From contig CAWDNS010000007.1 in the NCBI GenBank assembly GCA_963803775.1, positions 558,001 through 622,000 of the forward strand: a stretch of 64,000 nt of DNA, given 5' to 3'. Under the pieces are notes generated by a model, which saw nothing but the letters and a program-made list of their open reading frames with translations, was not told the origin of the DNA and did no database searches. Position numbers and translations under genes: made by a program. The DNA comes from JABCZH01 sp963803775 (GTDB lineage: Bacteria > Acidobacteriota > Terriglobia > Terriglobales > Acidobacteriaceae). Shown piece after piece: positions 1 to 7,968 of this stretch; within the stretch, counting starts at the first letter, position 1, and the number at the start of each line of letters is the position of its first letter.

Positions 1-311
1 GCGGTTCGCTTCCACTTGGCGGTTTCCTTTCCCAGTTGTTTGCGACCGGCAGAGGTCAGCGAATAAAAGCGGGCCTTGCGGTTATTGGTGGAGATTCCCC
101 ATTTCGCAGAAATCCAGCCGCGCTCCTCAAGCCGTTGGAGCGCAGGATAGAGGGCTCCGTGTTCCACCAGGAGCTCTTCATCGGACGTCTGCTGGATGGC
201 GCGCGCGATGCCTTGGCCATGCTGCGATCCAAAAATCAAGGTGCGCAAGATCAGCAGGTCCAAGGTGCCTTGCAGCAGTTCCAGCCTATCTTCTGTTCCT
301 TGGGTAGACAT
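1..311 (-). CDS. PadR family transcriptional regulator (3' end cut by window)
   Basis: The reverse strand from an ATG at 311 encodes a protein beginning MSTQGTEDRLELLQGTLDLL, followed by a winged-helix stretch with EHGALYPALQRLEERGW and FYSLTSAGRKQLG. These are hallmarks of the PadR family: helix-turn-helix with a beta-wing, about 105-115 residues in the short PadR type. The reading frame runs off the left edge after roughly 103 residues, so only the last residues are missing. In Acidobacteriota such short PadR proteins usually sit beside ABC permease genes and repress them; the partner would lie left of this window and cannot be seen. The ligand is unknown. Confidence 0.85.
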   Translation of the reverse strand, partial: MSTQGTEDRLELLQGTLDLLILRTLIFGSQHGQGIARAIQQTSDEELLVEHGALYPALQRLEERGWISAKWGISTNNRKARFYSLTSAGRKQLGKETAKWKRT

Positions 312-314
312 ATA

Positions 315-338
315 ACCCGAGCTTACAAATATCCGGGT
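315..338. promoter_or_regulatory. possible PadR operator (inverted repeat)
   Basis: ACCCG at 315-319 and CGGGT at 334-338 form a 5-bp inverted repeat with a 14-nt centre, 4 nt upstream of the padR start. Autoregulation is common for PadR proteins, but the repeat is short and may be chance. Confidence 0.25.
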
Positions 339-401
339 AAGATGTCAACCCAAAAGAGAGGGGATCTTTGGAGTGACTCTCCTCAACTTGTTTGACTCGT
401 G

Positions 402-1012
402 TCAGTCTGACTTTGCCCGGCTGGCGGGCGGTACGATGCCGTTCATTCGCAAATACTCCACCATCTGTCCATAGTGGTCGTAGGCATGTTCCACGCCAAA
501 TATGGCCAAGCGCAGGCGGGTCGATTTGCTGCCCTCGGGGGCCTGCAACATGTTTTCATAAGTCAATGTAGCCGCGGCCCTGTGGCCAGGGCAAAAGAAT
601 CCTTCAGAAATTGAATGATGTCGGCCTTGGTCTTCAGGGATTCAGGACCGTTCCCGCCCTTAAAGTCTTCCGGGAACTTTTCTCCGGTCAGCCGCCACCA
701 TATTGCATAGTTAGACGCGGCGACATGCTTGACCTGCATAGCAAACGTGCGCACACCCTTGTAGTCGTCGCCGGGAATCCTCAGATTCTCAGGCGAGAAG
801 TTATATTTATCCTCCGGCATGGCTTCGGCAACATCCACAATTTGCTTTTCGACAGTGCTGATCTCGCGGTCGACGGTTGAAGCCATGGTTGGCGTAGGCA
901 GCGACGGTTGCGCCTGCGGCGCGCTCGAGATGGTGCTCTTTGCTCCCTGCGTGAAAGCGACCGTAGAAAAAATGAGCACCGCCATCCGCAAGCAAATCCG
1001 TATTTGTTTCAC
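402..1012 (-). pseudogene. DinB-like secreted protein, frameshifted near codon 147
   Basis: A GTG start at 1012 (preceded by AGGAGG) opens a frame with a signal peptide (about residues 1-24), a Pro/Ser linker and a DinB four-helix region including VKHVAASNYAIWWRL. The frame stops at 563, about 40 residues early. Shifting frame near 575-580 continues the family's C-terminal helix (FGVEHAYDHYGQMVEYLR, with its metal-ligand-type His) to a natural stop at 402. The full product would be about 203 residues. The conserved downstream sequence argues for a recent frameshift or a one-base sequence error. DinB proteins are metal-binding four-helix bundles, often thiol transferases; the substrate is unknown. 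Confidence 0.75.
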
Positions 1013-1114
1013 GGGAGTTGACCTCCTGCCCTGTTTGCGATTTGGCTAAGACTGGACACTTAGACGATGTGACCAGAGGATTCGATAGCAGGCGGGCCGA
1101 TAAGGGACTTAAGA

Positions 1115-1867
1115 CTACGACTGGGCGTTTTTCTGGAACTTGTTGGCTACCGCCTCGGGCAACACTTCTTCCAAGCGGTGGGCCAGCCATCCCTGAAGTT
1201 CAGACTTTTGCGGCAACGGCAGATTCAAGAACTGGAGGCCAGTACGGCCAGTTCCGTCGCTCCAGCAAATCTTCGACTGGACCACGAACCGGGTTTGATT
1301 CTGGGGAAGGCGGAACCGCACCCCAACTTCCGTCCCGGAGTTCACATGGGCAGGAATACGAATGGCGATGCCACTTTCGCTGATATTAATGGTCTCGTAT
1401 TGAGTTTCCCGGCCTTCTGGATTTCGCACCACTACCGGAATCGCCACCGGGCAACGAAAGTAGCGGCGGCGCTCGCGCATGATGATTCCATACGCCGCCC
1501 TTAAACTGCGGCTCAGGGATTCCTCCGAAACCGGTCTCTCCAAGACAAAATTCGCGCCCGCGCTGAACACCGACGCCGCTCCGGGTCCTTCGGTGATGGC
1601 AAAAGTTGTCGCCGTCTGGTTGGAAGGGGCAAGATGCACCCGCTCCATGATCTCTTTGGCTTGGTACATTTTCAGGTCAACCACCACGGCCTCGAAGTGC
1701 CGCCGTCCCAGCGACTGTAAGGCGATGCCAGCGTCCCGGCATACCTCGGCCGAAATCGCGAACTGACGCATACCCTCGGTCAGTTGCCGGACGGTGGCCT
1801 CATCGTCAGAAATGATAAGTGCGGTTGCCACGGCGGCTGGCTGCGCGGATGTCCCTGTGTTTGTCAT
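1115..1867 (-). CDS. receiver-like + PilZ domain protein
   Basis: About 250 residues from ATG 1867. An in-frame start 30 nt earlier is possible but lacks family support. Residues about 15-120 resemble a response-regulator fold (ALIISDDEATVRQ, AVVVDLKM) with an Asp-like site, though the usual DD pocket is only partly kept. Residues about 140-235 are a PilZ domain with the c-di-GMP motif RRRYFRCPV and later NISESGIAIR. It likely binds cyclic di-GMP and acts as an intracellular adaptor. It stands alone, leftward, with a 12-bp inverted repeat upstream. The partner is unknown. Confidence 0.85.
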   Translation of the reverse strand: MTNTGTSAQPAAVATALIISDDEATVRQLTEGMRQFAISAEVCRDAGIALQSLGRRHFEAVVVDLKMYQAKEIMERVHLAPSNQTATTFAITEGPGAASVFSAGANFVLERPVSEESLSRSLRAAYGIIMRERRRYFRCPVAIPVVVRNPEGRETQYETINISESGIAIRIPAHVNSGTEVGVRFRLPQNQTRFVVQSKICWSDGTGRTGLQFLNLPLPQKSELQGWLAHRLEEVLPEAVANKFQKNAQS

Positions 1868-1949
1868 GTTTGAGACTCTCTGCCACCTTGGCTGCATGCG
1901 CGTCCGGCACGGTCGAGAGAGTTACCGTTCATTTACTTAGAGTTATGGT

Positions 1950-2004
1950 GATTCTTGCGTCCCGTAACCCGCCCTGTCAAGGGAATAGGCGAGACGCAAG
2001 AATC
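1950..2004. repeat. 12-bp perfect inverted repeat between pirin and PilZ genes
   Basis: GATTCTTGCGTC (1950-1961) is exactly complementary to GACGCAAGAATC (1993-2004), with a 31-nt loop. It lies just past the pirin stop and 83 nt upstream of the PilZ start, so it could end pirin transcription or act in the PilZ leader. There is no T-run next to the stem. Confidence 0.6.
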
Positions 2005-2029
2005 TTTGGTTTTACGGTCTTTCAATGAT

Positions 2030-2935
2030 TTAGCGGTGCTTGATGAAGCTGCCGCTCTGTAGCTCAGAAACAGCCTGGCGAAGCTGTTCCTGCGTGTTCA
2101 TCACAATCGGCCCGTACCACGCCACCGGTTCCTCGATCGGCTTGCCCGAAACCAGTAAGAACCGGATGCCCTCATCGCCAGCCTGCACTACGATTTCATC
2201 GCCACGGTCGAACAGTACCAGCGAGTGATTGCTGACATCGTACTTGGCCGGCGCGTTAGAGTCAGCGGCTGATTCAGTCAAGACCGCACGGGGATCCGAC
2301 GAATCGCGGAACGTCCCCGAGCCCGCGAAGACGTAGGCAAAGGCATTCCGTGTAGTCTCGACCTTGAGCCGCTTCTTCTGTGCGGGTGGAACGGAGATGT
2401 CGAGATAATTCGGATCAGCGGCTACGCCTTCTACTGGACCCTTCTTACCCCAGAATTCTCCGCAGACTACGCGGACGCGGGTACCGTCATCGTCGGTGAC
2501 CTCCGGGATGGCGCTGGACGGAATATCCTGGTAGCGCGGATCGGTCATCTTTAACGCCGACGGCAGGTTCGCCCACAGCTGAAAGCCGTGCATATGGCCG
2601 AGCTTGTCACCTTTGGGCATTTCCTGGTGCATAATGCCGCTGCCGGCAGTCATCCATTGCACATCGCCCGCAGTCATCTTGCCCTTGTTGCCGAGGCTGT
2701 CGCCGTGCTCGACCGAGCCGGCAAGCACATACGTGATGGTCTCGATCCCGCGATGCGGATGCCAGGGAAATCCCGCGAGATAATCTTCCGGCTTGTCGTT
2801 ACGGAAATCATCCAGCAACAAGAATGGATCGAATTCCTTGGTCTTGCCGAAACCAAAAGCGCGCTGTAGCTTTACGCCGGCGCCTTCGATCGTCGGCTTG
2901 GGTTGAATGATCTGTTTCACTGGTCGGAGTGACAT
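2030..2935 (-). CDS. pirin family protein
   Basis: About 301 residues from ATG 2935 (MSLRPVKQIIQ); an upstream in-frame ATG adds 18 poorly conserved residues. It is a bicupin pirin with the N-terminal metal motif FPWHPHRGIETITY followed by GIMHQEMP, supplying three His and one Glu ligand. Some pirins are quercetin 2,3-dioxygenases and others regulators, so the activity here is open. It lies 59 nt downstream of the yceI-like gene and 3' of the MarR gene on the same strand. The three probably form one unit controlled through the palindrome at 3601-3612. Confidence 0.93.
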   Translation of the reverse strand: MSLRPVKQIIQPKPTIEGAGVKLQRAFGFGKTKEFDPFLLLDDFRNDKPEDYLAGFPWHPHRGIETITYVLAGSVEHGDSLGNKGKMTAGDVQWMTAGSGIMHQEMPKGDKLGHMHGFQLWANLPSALKMTDPRYQDIPSSAIPEVTDDDGTRVRVVCGEFWGKKGPVEGVAADPNYLDISVPPAQKKRLKVETTRNAFAYVFAGSGTFRDSSDPRAVLTESAADSNAPAKYDVSNHSLVLFDRGDEIVVQAGDEGIRFLLVSGKPIEEPVAWYGPIVMNTQEQLRQAVSELQSGSFIKHR

Positions 2936-2994
2936 AACTTCTTCCTCTTCTCTGCGCCACGCAGCGGTTTCGGGTTGGCTGCGTGGCATCTGAT

Positions 2995-3552
2995 TTAGGC
3001 TTTTACGAACTCGACTTCCAAAGTGATGGCGATCTCTTCGCCGATGAGAATGCCACCGGTCTCGAGCGCCGCGTTGTAGGTCAGGCCAAAGTCTTTGCGG
3101 TTGATCTTCGTGGTCGCCGACAGTCCCATACGGGTGTTTCCCCAGGGATCTTTGGATGGCGGCGTCGGGCCTTCCACCGTGAATACCACGTTGCGGGTGA
3201 CGCCATGAATCGTTAAGTCACCGGCCACCGCCAGTTCTCCATCACTAACGCGATCGATTTGCGTTGACTTGAAGGCCAGTGTGGGAAACTTCTCCACGTC
3301 GAAAAAGTCCGCGCTCTTGAGATGCGTGTCACGCTGAGGATCGCGAGTGTTGATGGAAGCCGCATCGATCGTGGCCTCCACGCGGGAGTTGGTTATGGCA
3401 TTCGTATCCAGCGTCAGGACGCCTTTGACGGCTGTGAAGTGTCCCTTCACGTTGGAGACCATCATGTGCCTGACTTTGAACTCGGCCGCGGTGTGGACCG
3501 GGTCGATGTTCCAGGTTGAGACTGCAGTTTGCGGAGTTGCCAATGCGCTCAT
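2995..3552 (-). CDS. YceI family protein
   Basis: 185 residues with the YceI-like lipocalin fold: TWNIDPVHTAAEFKVRHMM near the N-terminus, SAATTKINRKDFGL-like and LEVEFVK strands near the end. YceI proteins bind isoprenoid or fatty-acid-like ligands in a beta-barrel. This one lacks an obvious signal peptide, so it may be cytoplasmic. It sits between a MarR repressor gene (77 nt upstream) and a pirin gene (59 nt downstream), a pairing common in redox or organic-stress loci. The palindrome at 3601-3612 falls in its leader. Confidence 0.93.
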   Translation of the reverse strand: MSALATPQTAVSTWNIDPVHTAAEFKVRHMMVSNVKGHFTAVKGVLTLDTNAITNSRVEATIDAASINTRDPQRDTHLKSADFFDVEKFPTLAFKSTQIDRVSDGELAVAGDLTIHGVTRNVVFTVEGPTPPSKDPWGNTRMGLSATTKINRKDFGLTYNAALETGGILIGEEIAITLEVEFVKA

Positions 3553-3600
3553 AGTAGCTTTCCTTTCCTCTTCAGGAGATTTGATGCGTTATACCGATAA

Positions 3601-3612
3601 TCGTTGCAACGA
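3601..3612. promoter_or_regulatory. candidate MarR operator upstream of yceI-pirin
   Basis: TCGTTGCAACGA is a perfect 12-bp palindrome 49 nt upstream of the YceI start. It matches the palindrome before marR (TCGTTATAACGA) at 10 of 12 positions, differing only in the central dinucleotide. A further CGTTATA half-site lies at about 3587. Confidence 0.6.
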
Positions 3613-3629
3613 CTGTTAAAGTCAATAAA

Positions 3630-4094
3630 TCAAATCACTTGGCTGCGCGCGACCTGCAAAAGGTCAGCCAAGGCGCGCAGGCGCTCGCGCCCCAGGTGGC
3701 CTAATTGTTTGCGATGGCCAGCCTGTACCGGCTCATCGAGGCTAGCCAGGACCTTAAGGCCCTCCGGTGTTATGCGGACCATCACCGTTCTCCGGTCTTT
3801 GGTCTCGCGGCAGCGCGCGATCAGCTTGCGCTTTTCGAGCCGGTCGAGCAGGCGAGTGACATCGGGATCTCTAGTAATCATTCGGCTGGCGATTTCTCCA
3901 CAGGGCAGTCCCTCGAGTGCGCCACGCAGGATGCGGAGCACGTTGTACTGGGTTGGGGAGAGGGCTTCGCTCTTGAGAATGCCGACCATCCCCCGAGACA
4001 GCATGTCGGTCGTCCGCATGAGCTCCAGAAATGCCGCCTCCTCGGGACTACCGATGCGCCGCATAACTTTGCCTGACTCGTTATTGGTTTTCAT
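3630..4094 (-). CDS. MarR family transcriptional regulator
   Basis: 154 residues, the usual MarR length. The winged helix includes LSPTQYNVLRILRGA, LPCGEIASRM, DVTRLLDRLEKRKLI and the wing DRRTVMVRITPEGL. It should bind DNA as a dimer and release it on ligand or oxidant binding. The related palindromes at 4110-4121, directly upstream of its start, and 3601-3612, before yceI, imply autoregulation and control of yceI-pirin. No conserved redox cysteine is evident, so a small-ligand response is more likely. Confidence 0.93.
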   Translation of the reverse strand: MKTNNESGKVMRRIGSPEEAAFLELMRTTDMLSRGMVGILKSEALSPTQYNVLRILRGALEGLPCGEIASRMITRDPDVTRLLDRLEKRKLIARCRETKDRRTVMVRITPEGLKVLASLDEPVQAGHRKQLGHLGRERLRALADLLQVARSQVI

Positions 4095-4104
4095 TCTTCA
4101 CAAT

Positions 4105-4126
4105 AGTATTCGTTATAACGACTACT
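4105..4126. promoter_or_regulatory. candidate MarR autoregulatory operator
   Basis: The core TCGTTATAACGA (4110-4121) is a perfect 12-bp palindrome. It extends to a 22-bp near-palindrome (20 of 22 symmetric) 10 nt upstream of the marR ATG, overlapping where its promoter must be. Confidence 0.65.
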
Positions 4127-4193
4127 GTCAAGACGACTGCTGTCGCATGGAGTGTATACCGAGCCGCGAATGAACCTCTTGAAATAAGACCGG

Positions 4194-5141
4194 TTAACCT
4201 AAAGCCGCATCTGCATGCCTGCCCAACGCCAGTGCGATGTCGCGAATCTTAACCTCGTCCTGAAGTTGGCTCCGCCATCTTTCTGGGATTGCGGCGTATC
4301 CGTAATACGCGCCGGCAAGAGCGCCGGACACCGCTGCCACGGTGTCGGCATCGTCACCCAGGTTGGCAGCGCGGATTACCGCCTCTTCATACGATTCCGT
4401 CGTGAGGAAACTCCAGGCCGCTGCTTCCAAGGTATGGACGGTGTAACCCGAGCTCACGATGTGGTCTTCTTCGTAGTTCTCGATTCGTGCTAGCCGCTGC
4501 CAGATGGGACTCTCGACCTTGTTTAGTAATGCAAGCGCCTCCGCGCGGCCATCCCGTTCTCCGTCACATATAGCCGATCGGATCCATAAATTGAGAATCA
4601 CGCATGAAGACTCCGCCTTTGGATCGTGGTGAGTCATGCGGGCACTGGAACGGGAAATCTCGACCAGTTGATCAGGAGCGTTCAAGTAAAACAGCGCCAC
4701 CGGAGCGCACCGCATGAGTGCGCCATTGCCGGCGCTTGCATCGGGATGATTCGCACGGTAAAGCAGCGAACAATTCTCCGGGTAATCAACATAACCTGAC
4801 ATACGGATTACGTTTCGTGTCTGATTCCCAACATCTTTCGCGGTCCGCATCCATACCTCGAAGCGTTGCGCCAGATGGGATGCCACGAACCCGTTCTTCT
4901 CAAGGAGCGATTCGGCGATTAGCAGAGCCATTTGAGTATCGTCGGTGTACTCACCCCTTTTCCATAGGCTGGAGCCGATCATGTCTCGAAGGCCTTGAGG
5001 GTAAAGCTGGCGAATCTCGGGGCGCCGCAGAAATTCGAGAGGCGCGCCGAGTGCGTCACCCGCCGCGAGCCCCACCAGGCAACCAGCGATCCGGTCGCTT
5101 CGTCGGGAGCTGGCAGCAGAACTTGAAACAACACTCGACAT
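4194..5141 (-). CDS. ADP-ribosylglycohydrolase family protein
   Basis: 315 residues of the DraG/ARH fold. Visible are GCLVGLAAGDALGAPLEF, the metal motif GEYTDDTQMAL, and the C-terminal GDDADTVAAVSGALAGAYYG, which supply the two-metal (Mg/Mn) site. The family removes ADP-ribose from proteins or cleaves related N-glycosidic bonds. No partner ADP-ribosyltransferase is visible nearby, so the target is unknown. Transcribed alone leftward. Confidence 0.93.
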   Translation of the reverse strand: MSSVVSSSAASSRRSDRIAGCLVGLAAGDALGAPLEFLRRPEIRQLYPQGLRDMIGSSLWKRGEYTDDTQMALLIAESLLEKNGFVASHLAQRFEVWMRTAKDVGNQTRNVIRMSGYVDYPENCSLLYRANHPDASAGNGALMRCAPVALFYLNAPDQLVEISRSSARMTHHDPKAESSCVILNLWIRSAICDGERDGRAEALALLNKVESPIWQRLARIENYEEDHIVSSGYTVHTLEAAAWSFLTTESYEEAVIRAANLGDDADTVAAVSGALAGAYYGYAAIPERWRSQLQDEVKIRDIALALGRHADAALG

Positions 5142-5273
5142 TCATTCAGGATAGACGCAGATGTGAGGTAAATCCGAATTCTTTCTATGGGCAACAAAAT
5201 AAAGACTTACTCCGGCTTGGACAAGCTAAAATAGGCGCGCCCGGTGGCCATACGTCACCGTAAGGGGGGCTTA

Positions 5274-5975
5274 ATGCGACGCTGCCAAATCCTTGTACGT
5301 GTCGTGCTCTTGATTTCTGCACTTTCTGCTACGGGGCAGGACCAGAGCGGTCCGAAACTACCTTCGGGCCTGCGCATCCCTGCAACATTGAAGAGCAGTC
5401 TTTCGTCTGAGAAAGCGAAGCGCGGAGATACCATAAAACTGGACGTCTTCTCGGCGGTGCATGGCAAAGATGGCAAGGTAATCATTCCAGCGCACGCTAC
5501 CTTAACCGGAACTGTCACCCAAGTGAGCGCGTTTCATGGAGCAGAGCATCCTGCGATATTGGCATTCGCGGTGCAACACGCGGAGTGGAAAGGCGGGCAG
5601 GGGGCGCTGGATGCGCCGGTGTTTGGAGTGCTGGCGCTGTCGGATTTCAAACAAACCGGCTTCGCCGCTATCGGTCCTAAAGATGAGTATGAGATGGCGC
5701 AATTCTTACGCGGTATCACGACTCAAGGTGAAGCGGTGGAGGACATTCGAGCCGCCACTCTGCGAAATAACCCTTCTCTTGATATTGGAGATCAACGAAC
5801 CCTAAATTGGGTTCCGGGTACACCTTTATCTTCCACATCAACAGTCGCAATTATGAAGCTCCAGCTCTCAACGGACTCTGCGGTTCGCACATACTTCACT
5901 GCGGACAAGCGTGACGTAGAGTTGCCGAGAGAGTTCCTGGTGGTGTTGCTCAATGGGATGAAAGTGGTGCAGTAG
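5274..5975 (+). CDS. hypothetical secreted protein
   Basis: About 233 residues from ATG 5274, chosen because AAGGGGGGC lies just upstream and the downstream sequence is a clear signal peptide (MRRCQILVRVVLLISALSA, cleavage near Ala/Thr-Gly). Thereafter LKSSLSSEKAKRGDTIKLDV and KVIIPAHATLTGTVTQV resemble the beta-rich repeats seen in other acidobacterial secreted proteins that keep a 'promote/limit' TrbI-like fold, but I cannot name the family. No catalytic motif is apparent. Oriented away from the ADP-ribosylglycohydrolase gene. Confidence 0.75.
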   Translation: MRRCQILVRVVLLISALSATGQDQSGPKLPSGLRIPATLKSSLSSEKAKRGDTIKLDVFSAVHGKDGKVIIPAHATLTGTVTQVSAFHGAEHPAILAFAVQHAEWKGGQGALDAPVFGVLALSDFKQTGFAAIGPKDEYEMAQFLRGITTQGEAVEDIRAATLRNNPSLDIGDQRTLNWVPGTPLSSTSTVAIMKLQLSTDSAVRTYFTADKRDVELPREFLVVLLNGMKVVQ

Positions 5976-6081
5976 GGTTGGCCAGCCAGGCAAGTGTACG
6001 AGGCAGCTAACGCCGCATCAACGGCGCAGAAAGTAGATTCGATTGGTCTAGTCCCAGCGGCTGGTTTCTTTTGACAACTGT

Positions 6082-6966
6082 TTACCGTAAACCCCGCAGA
6101 CTCTCGACGGAAGGCACGAAATAATAGGAGCCCGTCAACGGTTGGGTAAAGTGGGTGAGCGCATCGCGCTTGCCGGTGATTAGACCCGCCATGCTATCGA
6201 GCATTTTGGAAAGCCGCTTCTGGTCAGCGCTGAATCCAACAAACATGGTGCCATGGTTGTCAACGCTTCCGTAGGGCATGTTGCGGCGAAAGATGTTCCC
6301 AAACTCGTCCTGATCCGTACGAGCGACATGCGAGTCCGGTGGCTTGTTCTCGAGTTCAATGCTGTCGGGCTTGGTGCGTCCCATGATGAGTTCCTGCTGA
6401 TGGATCCGTAAAGCTTCCCACTCAGCCGTCTTGTGCTTCCACTTTTGAAGCAACAAGACAGTGCCGGCAGCACCGGGAACTCCCTCGGGCAAGAGAGCTG
6501 CGATGGGAGCGTCGAGCAGCGTCGGATTCTCCGAGCCATCGATGAAGCCGGTAAGGTCGCGATCGTGCCGGTAAGACCAACTCGAGGTTTCTTCCCCGAG
6601 CGAGGCTTGGCCGGCGAGGTCCTGGATGACCGAGCGGGCCATATCGAAGACGACGTCATAAGCACTGCCGGACAGCCATACCACCGCATCATGTTGCGTG
6701 GCTGGCATAACGAATCCTTTGGTGCCTAGGATGTCTTTGTTAAATCCCTCGATGCCGGGCGGAGCGTCGTCGGGAGCAATATCGCGCCAGAGCTCAGGCC
6801 GAAAGCCGATGACGAAGTTCACTCCTCCCGTGGTGGTCCGTGGTTCACGAATAGCGGAGATTGTTGAGGCGAACTCTTTGCGTTTCTTCGCGTCCAGAAT
6901 GTCGAACTCGAGGTACGTATGAGAGGACGTTCCAAGAGCAAAGATTCCAGCCTGAGGCGTGTACAT
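6082..6966 (-). CDS. DyP-type peroxidase
   Basis: 294 residues, in the range of the shorter YfeX/TyrA-like DyPs. The signature GFIDGSENPT with the catalytic Asp is present, then SHVARTDQ carrying the likely proximal haem His, and FRRNMPYG with the distal Arg. It is a haem peroxidase acting on dyes, porphyrins or phenolics. There is no signal peptide or encapsulin cargo tail, so it is cytoplasmic. It stands alone, convergent with the hypothetical gene ending at 5975. Confidence 0.94.
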   Translation of the reverse strand: MYTPQAGIFALGTSSHTYLEFDILDAKKRKEFASTISAIREPRTTTGGVNFVIGFRPELWRDIAPDDAPPGIEGFNKDILGTKGFVMPATQHDAVVWLSGSAYDVVFDMARSVIQDLAGQASLGEETSSWSYRHDRDLTGFIDGSENPTLLDAPIAALLPEGVPGAAGTVLLLQKWKHKTAEWEALRIHQQELIMGRTKPDSIELENKPPDSHVARTDQDEFGNIFRRNMPYGSVDNHGTMFVGFSADQKRLSKMLDSMAGLITGKRDALTHFTQPLTGSYYFVPSVESLRGLR

Positions 6967-7317
6967 GCTGGAATTATATCGGGCACTATATGGCCAATAC
7001 AGCTAAGGTCGATCGCGCTGGCCTCGTGGCAGTTCACAGAATTTAGGAACGATAAACGCGCTTGTGAATCTTTGTGGCATCCGATAAGCCGAATTCGCCT
7101 AGCCGCATTGCAAACAGACAACTCATTTGAAAATCAATCGCCACGAAGCGTCAAGGATGTCACCCTTGTCACTGTTGGCAGTTTTTGCGTCACGCCGGCG
7201 TCACAAGTGTCGTGCCCCGTTCCGCAAGCCAAATTCCCAATCGCGATGCGGGACGGCAGCATCCCAAAAGCCACCGAAGATACTGACAGTTACGACCCAA
7301 CTCTGGATATTCGTCGA
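6967..7317. other. intergenic, no gene seen
   Basis: About 350 nt between the DyP start and the OsmC stop. It should hold the DyP promoter. No convincing ORF, RNA or terminator is seen; the short frames here lack ribosome sites and family resemblance. Confidence 0.6.
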
Positions 7318-7824
7318 TCACCGCTGCGCCCATGTGTGATCAATCTTCGGTGGACGCTGCAAGGTTTGCATCACTACGCAATACTGTTCCGTTTTCGCCC
7401 GCAACGCACTTAGCTGCTCCTCCGTTGCCTGCGGAGCGCGGACGTCGAAAATGACTCGGATGCACTGAAATCCGACCGGCGCCTCTTTGGATATTCCCAG
7501 CGTCCCTTGCAGGTCAAGATCGCCCTCGACCGTGACATCAATGCCCTCGGTAGGTATTCCCATCGCAGCGGCCACCATTTGGCAAGTGATCTGAGCGCAG
7601 GCGGCCAGCGCACCCAACAGCAGGTCTCCGGAGCAGGCTCCGGTACCCGCTCCGCCAACGCCTTGGTGCGCTTGCGCATTGTAGATTGCCCTCCCCAAGT
7701 CGACCGAGCAGGCGATGGGCGCGTCGGTCTGACTGCCGCGCGCGGTCAGCGTGATTCGGGAACTCGTCGGATCTTGCCGGTACTGGTCTTTCAGCGGGCG
7801 CTGCAACGATCGAACATCCATCAA
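7318..7824 (-). CDS. OsmC family protein
   Basis: 168 residues. The OsmC/Ohr-like core has GACSGDLLLGALAACAQITC, carrying cysteines in the usual helix positions, then a DVTVEGDLDLQG strand and a C-terminal YCVVMQTL with another Cys. Members reduce organic hydroperoxides through a two-Cys centre. The spacing here is closer to the generic OsmC/YhfA-like type than to Ohr. Single gene. Start codon is the first or second of two adjacent ATGs (7824 or 7821). Confidence 0.92.
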   Translation of the reverse strand: MMDVRSLQRPLKDQYRQDPTSSRITLTARGSQTDAPIACSVDLGRAIYNAQAHQGVGGAGTGACSGDLLLGALAACAQITCQMVAAAMGIPTEGIDVTVEGDLDLQGTLGISKEAPVGFQCIRVIFDVRAPQATEEQLSALRAKTEQYCVVMQTLQRPPKIDHTWAQR

Positions 7825-7968
7825 TCATCTCCTGCGATCTGGGGTATTATAAACGCACTCAGGGGTGCTGCTCCGGCGGTGTTCGTGGCGGCGAGTCAAA
7901 ATTCCAAGCAAATCACGCAGCGGCAGCAGTCATCTTTGGCACGGCGATAGCTGCGCAGAGCGAGGTCC

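Noticed and set aside
5244..5273. Earlier start for the secreted hypothetical protein
   Set aside because: It would add basic residues before the signal peptide and lacks a ribosome site.
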